From Saussurea involucrata (Eukaryota; Streptophyta; Magnoliopsida; Asterales; Asteraceae): 64,000 nucleotides of DNA. The notes beneath the pieces are model-generated. The model had not been told where the DNA came from and searched no databases. It saw nothing but the letters and a program-made list of their open reading frames with translations. The stretch spans positions 27,625,696 to 27,689,695 of the forward strand of contig CM066312.1 of the NCBI GenBank assembly GCA_033807775.1, given 5' to 3'. Both the position numbers and the translations under genes were made by a program. Below are positions 56,443 to 64,000 of this stretch, piece after piece (within the stretch, counting starts at the first letter, position 1; each line of letters starts with the position of its first letter).

Positions 56443-57728
56443 GATAACGCAACTGCTACCTGTTATAGCTACAAAAATAAATGACATTTTGGTAGTGAAT
56501 GTAGGTCAAAGAAATTCTTTAAACCTTCTTCATCCTCTAAACCCAGAGATGACAAATACCTTAAGCTGAAAGAAAAATATTTGAAGTTGAAAAACTATAA
56601 GCAAAAAGGTAAAGGTCTAATCGCTGAAGAGCATGATTTGGCTGAATCCGTGGAAGAATCAAATTCTTATGAAGAAGAAGTGACCAACCTCTGTCTGATG
56701 GCCCAAATCCAAGAAGTAAATGAAGAAAAACGTTGATATTTCTTCTAACTATTCTACCTCTCAGGTATCTATCTCTTCTGATTCATTTCTCACTGAAGCT
56801 GATAGACGTCGTGCTATTGATTCACTGACAGTTGATTTGTATAATTCACTGAATGGTAAAACTCAAACTAAACAACAAAATCTCGATTTAACTGAGCAAC
56901 TTATAAATTGTCATTTAAAGATCCAGGAACTCTCTAATATAGAAAAATGTTTAAAAGATCAGGTATATGTAAATGAACTAATCAACATCGAACGCGAACA
57001 AGCTATCGCTGAGCTGAAGGCTGAGAAAGCCGCCGTTGAAGGATGGTGCAAATACTCAGAAAAGAAGAACCAAGTATAGATCGTTCCATGCTTAAGTTTG
57101 GGATGTTTGTCTCCTCCATCCCTGACACTTCCTCATCTCAATGCTCTTCTTCTTTTGCTCCTATTCCTAGGAATCTCATAAGAGTTCCAAACTCACGGAG
57201 AAAGGGAAATATGTTTCCCAAACTCCTTGGAAGGGTACCAACATGCCTAAGCTGAAGAAGACCAAGTCAAAACCTTCAGCTAGTCAACCTTCTACCTCAA
57301 AAGCTAAGGTCTCTTAACATGTTCAGAGATGTACTTCTAGAATAAAGGTTGATGTTACGGCTAAGAAATCTGATGCTAAAGGCATTCTTAGAACAAGCCC
57401 TGCTTATTTAAAGATTTCTAATAAATATGCCTATGGTTCTAAAGCTACTTTCAGCTATAGAAAATGTTATCACTGTGGACCTACTGACCATATTGCTAGT
57501 AAGTATCCCACAACCACCAAAGCTGAAAAATCAGCTAAGGGGAAGATGAATGCCTCCAAGGCAAAGAAGGTCACCAAAGATGAAAATTTTGTCAAGGTGA
57601 AAAATACCACCAAGGTTAAGAAATTAACCAAAGTGAAGGTTACCACTGACGCTGAAACATCAGATGCTGTGAAGATTGTTGAAACTTCCATCTCCACTGA
57701 CACTTGTGGACCCATTATAAAGTGGGTA
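56443..57728 (+). pseudogene. gag: gag of element B, part 3
   Basis: A degraded first zinc knuckle lies near 56459 (a Cys at the start, a TGA inside, then HFGSECRSK). After it come a KYLKLKNYKQKGKG stretch and a coiled-coil segment (56720-57079, with LTEQLINCHLKIQEL and AELKAEKAAVEGW). A second knuckle at about 57464 has its last Cys replaced by Tyr (CYHCGPTDHIASKY). A Lys/Thr/Val-rich tail ends GPIIKWVP. The order equals that in element A gag. There are several frame breaks. Confidence 0.8.
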
Positions 57729-59033
57729 CCTGGTAGCGGAAAACCGTATAGTTCCACACAGTGGGGGCGCAAGTATACACCTCGACTATGATTGCTATAA
57801 GTAATAAAGTGGTAAGTATTTACCAAGTATCGTATCCACAGGGACTGAACTACTGAGAATCAGAGAGTTTCACGAACTTCTTGCACAAGTGTCGGTTTGT
57901 ATGAAAAATTATTGTTTTGTTGGGGGAATGACTTAAAATTAAGTTTAACTCTTGAATATTAAAAATGGGTATGGGTGTAAGTTTCTTGAGATTAACGTAG
58001 TAACAAATGGTTAGTTGCTTTGTTGCACGAAATGTTTATAAAAAGCTCGATCTCTCAAAATGATGAATTTTATAAACTGGTCCTACAAAGTTTCCATAAG
58101 GTGTCCATTGTTACCGACTCTCGATCTTGCCGATTTAATTAAGTTTGACTCTAAACGTCAAGTTCTACCAATATGGAGATTTATACCCAAATCTCTTTGT
58201 GATATAAATCTCTACCGTCGTTTGAAACTTAATAAATCATACAAAACCCGCCTCTCGACGTGGTTATCAAAGACTCTCTCAAACCTTTGTGCATCACTTA
58301 AGCCGTATTTCGAATTCGCCCCTCTCGAGGTCAAGATCTAATATTAAGACTTCAAATTGATCGGCTTATCCGTGTTGAGTTTAAGTCCCGACTCAAGTGA
58401 CCAATCCCGAGAGTTAGTAACGATGGCCACACCCAAGTGTTGCCTACTAGTCTCAAGTTTGCTCACACCCACACCCAAGGGGTGCTTAGCTCATAATTAA
58501 AATAGAAGACATAACGAGATTAGAAAGGATTAATTGCATGAAATTAAAACGGTGCCCACAGTAACTCACTGTGGGCAAAAATTACAAATACAAGAGAACA
58601 AAAAACTACAAGTCATCAAGCTTTTAATAAACTTCTAGAATCTCCTAAGTGCGGTAAATGTAAAGGAATAAGATGATAGTTCAGATGATGATTGTAAATT
58701 AATGACCCAAATATCCTTTAAATAGCTCCAAAAAGTTAAAGGAACCATTGGTCAAAAAGTTATTTCAAACCCTTGGACAAAAACCAAGCATGCTTCTTTG
58801 AGGATTTTCAGGGATTGCCCCATTCTTCCAGCCATGATGCAGATCTTTTATTATTACTTCTCTTGCCCGGATTTAAGCATTGTCCGATGATGCCAAGAAG
58901 TGGATCGTCTGTGCCCGCAGTGGGATGCCTTCGTTGTGACAGTGGGAAGTTTTCAGTAATTTCAAGAAAACTAAACTTTTGGTACATTAGCTACTCTTTA
59001 TCACATTATTGACAAAATGAGAAGGATAGAAGC
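57729..59033. mobile_element. Insert G: unclassified LTR-like element
   Basis: AAAGTGGGTA occurs on both sides (57719-57728 and 59034-59043), so this 1305-bp segment was inserted in the gag end of B. The left part (GCGCAAGTATACACC, then AAGTATCGTATCCACAGGGA) resembles the end of gypsy LTRs of the Athila/Tat type read on the minus strand, as in F. The length of the duplication (about 10 bp) does not fit an LTR element. A perfect hairpin GCCCACAGT-AACTC-ACTGTGGGC is at 58554-58576. No coding region is seen. Confidence 0.4.
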
Positions 59034-59044
59034 AAAGTGGGTAT

Positions 59045-60753
59045 TGTAACACCCTAAAATAAGGGTATACAAAAACTTCCATAAAACGAATGAGCGGTAT
59101 ATAATGCCATAGCACGAGCTTCCTAAAAAGGGGAATATACAAATGCCTGTTTAATAACAAATGTATAATATCGTAAAGTAAATGACAACAAACTAATCTA
59201 TTTCCTATAGTAGAAATAAGATTACAAAAGGGGTGTCATCTCTAGTCCCAAACTTTTCTTCTAACAACGACATCCCAAAAGTGTATCCCCAAGCTCACAC
59301 AATCTCGCCTAAGCCTTCTTAAAGGCAAATCCACTAGGATATGAGATACACACTAAACAAGCAAACAAGTGTCTGGCCAAGAAGCCTAGTTAGTTGAACA
59401 AATAATATAGCATGCAATAATTCATAACATGATTTATACGAATGGTCATTAACAATTGGAATCAATGGGGGAGACCCAAAACACCAACTCAAGTTACACC
59501 ACAAGAGACGATATACCTTAGCGTCTACTCCCACGAGTAACGCCTCAAGGCCCGGTACATTGGGAACTACCTCCAAGGAATTACCCCAAAGGCAGAGATC
59601 TAGGCACAAACCTCCAAGGTGGCGCCCAAGACTATATCCTCCTAGTGCCTACTTAATGATCCATCCAAATTGTAAATACCAACAAGCAACTACTCCAAGA
59701 AGTACATATTCATATCAAGATGCAACATATCCAAAGGCCATGGTCCAACCATCCTATTATTGCAGTTATAAGCTCAATAAGCACATATACTCCACATATA
59801 TACCTCCAAGGCACATCCACATACAATAATGTGCATAAGCATGAGTTGTAGCAATAAATGTGTTAATACATGTAGCAATACGCATATTAAGACAAGATAT
59901 CATCACTAAGCCAAGAACATTCTCATTAATCCATAAGCCAAGTCATTAAGCTCAAACCCTAAATTACGATATAACTTTCCAAAAATAGATATCATTATAA
60001 AAATGTAGATCCATATAGTAAGTATATCCACATAACCTTTTTCCTTGCCATTAGGCTCCATATCCTCAAAATATAGGAGTGTGAGCTTAATAACATCAAT
60101 AAGTAGCTTTCCAAAGAAAGTGTTAGTCAATAAGATAATGAATGGTTAAAAGACTTATATTAAATGATCTTAAGGGTGTAGGAACTCACAATCTACGTTT
60201 TAATCAAAAACCTAGGAAAGTTAGCAAAACCCTAGATTTGTTGTAGATGAGAACATGATCTTGAAATTCTAGGTTTAAACTCCACAATAGATGTTTCTCA
60301 CAAGACTTTAATGTCCCAATAAATGCTTCCAATGATTTTAGGGTTTGGAGGATCAAGTGGGTAGGTTGAAGAAAGTGAGAGGCACTAAATGCTCTCTAAA
60401 AATCGGACCAAAAGAGATAAAGTGAACTAAAAATCGGCTAAGGGTATTTTTATACCCCCAGACCCCGTCAGCGCCTATGACATGATGATTGTGCCAGTAT
60501 CAAGGTCGTGGGTCAATCTCGCGGCCCTGCCCCACTCTCGGTACAATATGGGCGAGAGTCGCGAGCGATAGTGCCCTAGGGCATACTCACGAGTCACATT
60601 CGCGCGGTATGTACCGTGGCTCCTCATCCCGCGACGACTATGACATGGAGATTGTGCCAGTGTCAATGTCATTGGTCACTGTCGCCGGTCTGCCCCCGAG
60701 CTCCAATTTCCCATTTTTACTGTCACGTGAGGTCCAGGGTTTACGTCCTCGTG
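59045..60753 (-). mobile_element. LTR I of a gypsy element, interrupted by E
   Basis: On the minus strand the sequence ends GGGTGTTACA at 59045, a gypsy-type LTR end. A TATA-like GGGTATAAAAATACCC is at about 60446-60461. The interior resembles the C LTR in layout (repeated 'CTTGAGGTGTAACTCG'-like strings near 59520-59600, inverted), but is diverged. The right end is not seen because element E is inserted at 60754; the remainder should lie beyond the window. Confidence 0.5.
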
Positions 60754-62247
60754 TGTAACGACCCGGTTCTCAAAGATGTGTCAAATAACATATATTGCAT
60801 AACATCGTTACATAATCAAAAGATACATCACATAACAACTTCGGTCCCTTAGTCTTTACAACTATATTACGGATTCCATTACAAACCTTTTGCTAATTAA
60901 TTTACATTATAACTAATAACGGAATTATAACTACAAAATACATCATGGTCTTCAAAACTTACATCTTCCAAAAGCTAAACACATATTACCCTTCTCATTT
61001 GCTCTTACTTGATCCACGAGCTGTAATACATATTTTTAAAACAAAATGAGGGTTAGACCTAGTGGTCGATGTGAGGAAATCCCTGTTAGTTAAAAACCAT
61101 TTGTACAAACACCATATACATCATTTCAAAAATAAATACCAAGTATAACTCATGCATCGTGTACTTTCCTGTCTCATTTCCATGGCCATATTAGATGGTT
61201 GCGAGCCAACTAATAAATTTACTCCGCTGTACTAAATACAGCCAACACCGCTGTCCTTTCGTACAACCAACTCCACCGGTCCTAAGCCCGACCAACGTGC
61301 TCTCGTGTAGTGTAATACTCATATAAATATAATATACACCTCAATATATCATACTTCATACATACGAACATAATCACACTACTTATCACATACTCAATCC
61401 ACATATATGTATTCCAGTTTGAAAACATTTTTAAAGTAAAACTCACCTGTTTGCTTATCAAAATGCTTCCAATCGTTTCTCAAAAAGATATAGCTCTCAC
61501 CTCAAATCCCCAAAATCTGAAACAAATAGATACAAGTATCTCCTTACCAAGTAGAACACATAAGACTTACTAAAGCTAAGAACTCTAGATAATTCTAATC
61601 CTCAATTGTTTCCCCCAAACCCGAACTGAAGTCAAGTCTACAGTACATTCAGTCCTCATTCATAACTATCCAAGAGTCGACAAAACACAAGCCACTGGAT
61701 ACTCAAAAGTATTTGAATTCTCAAAAGTGACCAAACAGCTATAGTTTCCGGACATCACAGGACTATCCGGGCAACCCAAATAATCCGGACAACACAACTT
61801 TCCGGACACATACCCAATCCGGATGACAAAATAATCCGGACAACTTAAACAATCCGGACGACATCCGGAAACCAAAGCAATCCGGACACCATCCGGTAAC
61901 TAATTTCAACCAGAAACTATAGAAAGAGGAAATTACCCGGACACTTCATCTACCGGATACCTGCAAGGAAGAACTACCGGACACCACCAAAAGAAACTAC
62001 CGGACACATTCATATTTTGTCCGAAAACCTCTGTCGGTTTATCCCATTTTTACCCAGAAATCGGCTGAATCAACCCCAGACATGAAATCGATGATTCTAC
62101 TCCGATAGAAACTATCTACTAGCAATTACAGACATAAAACACAAAGAAAACATACCGCAAATCACCTCTAAGTACACCAAATTGAAGTCTTAGCCACAAG
62201 ACCCTTCTTTCTTCTTCTTCTCTTCTCAAAACACACACACACACACA

Positions 62248-62285
<38 letters not shown>

Positions 62286-62495
62286 TCTGGATGTTTTCTG
62301 CTTTATGAAAAATATCGGATACCTTAAGAGATAATATTAAACCATATTTACTAATTTAGACCTTGAACTTCTCAATAATGACCCAAACACCCCTAACTTA
62401 TAAATTCACCTAAACTTACCCTAAACATCAATTATAGAGTTAAATAAATTTAACGGAACTAGAATTTAACTAACGAACTTACCCAGGGTATTACA
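60754..62495 (-). repeat. 3' LTR of element E
   Basis: It is 1742 bp and closely similar to the D LTR. It holds a dense TCCGGA/ATCCGG cluster at about 61745-62010 and a (CA)n microsatellite at about 62229-62281. Confidence 0.88.
62229..62281. repeat. (CA)n microsatellite
   Basis: CA repeats, with one TA interruption, lie in the LTR of element E close to its U3 start. Confidence 0.95.
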
Positions 62496-62533
62496 TCATC
62501 TCCCCCTTAAAAGAATTTCGTCTCGGAATTCGG

Positions 62534-63340
62534 TTAGGCAAAAAGGTACGGGTACTTAGTTCTCATTTCCGATTCTAGTTCCCATGTAGCATCCTGCCCT
62601 TTATGATGTCACCACTGAACTTTTACTTGCTTGATCTCCTTACCATTCCGCAAAACTTTGACTTTACTGTCAACAATGGCTTCTGGTTCTTCCACGTAAT
62701 TCAACCTTTCATCAACCTTTATAACTGGTAGAGAAACTGCCTGATCTGGCGTAACCAAACACTTTCGAAAATTTGATACGTGAAAAGCGTTGTGGATTCT
62801 TCTTAACTCTGGCGGAAGATCTAACCTGTAGGCTACTTCACCGATTCTTTCTGTGATAGCAAACGGTCCGATGTACCTTGGGCTCAGTTTACCTTGTTTC
62901 CCAAATCGAATGACTCCTTTCCAAGGCGAGACTTTTAACATTACGAAATCTCTAACTTGGATTTCTAACGGTTTTCGGCGTCGGTCAGCATAGCTTTTCT
63001 GTCTGTCTTGAGCCACTTTTAATCGTTCCCTAATATGAGTAATCTTATCTGCGGTTAACTGGACTATATCTGGCCCCGCTAATTGTTTCTCTCCCACTTC
63101 GTTCCAACACAGAGGCGTTCGGCATTTTCTACCATACAGAACTTCGAACGGTGCCGCTTGTATACTGGAATGATAACTGTTGTTGTAGGGAAATTCAATC
63201 AACGGCAAATGCTTATCCCATGATCCCCCAAAATCAACAATACAAGCTCGTAGCATATCTTCTAAAGTCTGAATTGTACGTTCACTTCGACCATCAGTTT
63301 GAGGATGATACGCTGTACTTAACTTTATTTGCGTTCCCAT
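62534..63340 (-). pseudogene. Integrase C-terminal half and chromodomain of element E
   Basis: The 243-codon frame from 63340 carries AYHPQTDGRSERTIQTLEDM (with the integrase catalytic Glu), then VSPWKGVIRFGKQGKLSPRY and RIHNAFHVSNFRK, typical of Tekay/Del. It ends at TGA (62609-62611) in the chromodomain, after KQVKVQW. The same frame goes on for 25 more codons (ATWELESEM) to TAA at 62534. The TGA replaces an expected Arg codon and fits CGA-to-TGA deamination. Chromodomains guide integration towards heterochromatin. Confidence 0.85.
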
Positions 63341-64000
63341 TTCTTTTTAAAAACTCCTCCAGAACCTTGAAGTAAAACGACTATCACGATCAAAAATAAT
63401 TGAGATTGGAACTCCATGTCGAGTTACTATTTCGTCGATGTACAATTTGGCTAGCCTTTCCAACGTATAGGTTTCGTGATGAAATCTGTAGTAATCTGAT
63501 CCCCCTTCCACATAGGTATTTCTAAACGTTGTAACTGACCAAAAGGCTTTTGATGTTCAATCTTTACTTTCTTACAAGTGGTGCAACCTTCCACATGCTG
63601 AGCAATACTTCTTTTCATTCCCGGCCACCAGTAAAATTGTTGTAGATCTTTATACATCTTATTCGTACCTGGATGAATAGAGAAACGAGATTGATGAGCT
63701 TCTTGTAGTACCCGATCATGTAAACCACCCAAACGAGGCACCCAAATTCTGTTTCCCAGACACAGTAACCCACGATCATCTTTTACGAGTGATGCTGATA
63801 TTCCTACTAACCGTTCTGGTTTCAAGTGTTCTTCTTGAAAAGTTTCTACTTGACACTTCTTCAATTCGTGAAAGATGTTAGGTAGAAGTTCAGCTCGTAG
63901 TGCAATGGCTTTTATTGTTCCACTTCTTTCTTGACGACTCAGTGCATCAGCTACCACATTTGCCTTTCCCGGATGATAGAGAATTTCACAGTCGTAGTCA
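63341..64000 (-). pseudogene. RNase H end, zinc-binding domain and broken integrase core of element E
   Basis: From the window edge: the RNase H end (LYHPGKANVVADALSR), then the HHCC zinc domain (QSRFSIHPGTNKMYKDLQ, WWPGMKRSI, CTTCKKVK), then TTDFIT. At about 63465 the sequence jumps from DFIT to ETYTLERLAKLYIDEIV in another frame. That skips about 35-40 residues that normally hold the first integrase catalytic Asp. A further in-frame TAA lies at about 63345-63350, just before the 63340 frame. The integrase cannot be active. Confidence 0.82.

Larger units (their letters stand above)
27908..57728 (+). mobile_element. Element B: old Sirevirus-like Ty1/copia retrotransposon, shattered by nested insertions
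   Basis: The 5' LTR starts TGTTGATCCAAAC at 27908 and ends at about 44234. Insertions F, H1 and H2 split it; removing them leaves about 874 bp, close to the 970-bp solo LTR S. The initiator-Met primer site follows at 44237. Gag starts at 44309 and is split by element C and a LINE. It reaches a GPIIKWVP string at its end, like the gag end of element A. The following pol and 3' LTR are not in this window; inserts G, I and E sit at that point, so they may lie further right. Several stop codons make it non-functional. Confidence 0.82.
60754..64000 (-). mobile_element. Element E: Tekay/Del-like chromovirus (Ty3/gypsy), runs off the right edge
   Basis: The 3' LTR is 60754-62495 (1742 bp), beginning TGTAATACCC and ending GGGTCGTTACA on the minus strand. 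The polypurine tract TTTTAAGGGGGAGATGA borders it (62496-62512). Upstream on the minus strand are a chromodomain remnant, integrase and the end of RNase H. It is in the same family as D. Stops and a deletion in pol make it defective. The 5' part lies outside the window. Confidence 0.88.

Noticed and set aside
58060..58341. 93-codon frame inside insert G
   Set aside because: No motif or homology signal was recognised. The frame is in LTR-like DNA and overlaps no splice or promoter signal.

Overview
This window is plant nuclear DNA, almost certainly from a dicot genome. It is dense in nested transposable elements and shows no intact ordinary host gene. The evidence is Ty1/copia and Ty3/gypsy retrotransposons primed by plant initiator-Met and Asp type tRNAs, a Mutator-like element carrying a plant DUF1985/Ulp1 gene with short AG-rich-bordered introns, a zf-RVT LINE tail, and fragments of plant MTR4/HEN2 helicase and trihelix genes. 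I cannot name the species.

Layout. 1-2335 is AT-rich flank with a 246-bp tandem duplication and ATGAATAATAC palindromes. 2336-14865 is element A, a complete Sirevirus-like Ty1/copia element of 12,530 bp. It has 1112-bp LTRs that look identical, a perfect 5-bp target duplication (GGTTA), gag, pol with one premature TAG in RNase H, and a third ORF of 1093 codons after pol with its own TATA box. 15146-22736 is a Mutator-like element (MULE) with about 263-bp terminal inverted repeats. It carries a minus-strand multi-exon DUF1985-Ulp1 protease gene and a coiled-coil reading frame, but no recognisable MURA transposase. 23784-24753 is a solo LTR (S). 26005-26281 holds two exons of a dead MTR4/HEN2-like helicase.

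From 27908 to the right edge there is a Russian-doll nest. The oldest shell is element B, a second Sirevirus-like copia with the same LTR family as S. Its 5' LTR is interrupted by an Athila-type gypsy element (F, 28059-39617, minus strand) and by two PIF/Harbinger-like elements (H1, H2; H2 carries a trihelix gene fragment). Its gag is interrupted by a non-coding, large-LTR element (C, 45146-55749), which itself holds an internally deleted gypsy element (D). The gag also carries a 5'-truncated LINE (55855-56433) and an unclassified LTR-like insert (G). After that come a gypsy LTR (I) and, inserted in it, a Tekay/Del-like chromovirus (E, minus strand) that runs off the right edge.

How the parts work together: each autonomous-type element encodes its own capsid (gag), protease, integrase and RT/RNase H and is transcribed from its LTR. 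B, D, E and F are broken. Element A is the youngest and most intact. Its unusual points are a CCACCGAA/TTCGGTGG dyad motif spread over LTR, spacer and coding sequence, and a possible separate promoter for ORF3. In the MULE, a 151-bp exon+intron unit is repeated in tandem, and the first intron is built almost wholly of three different tandem-repeat arrays.
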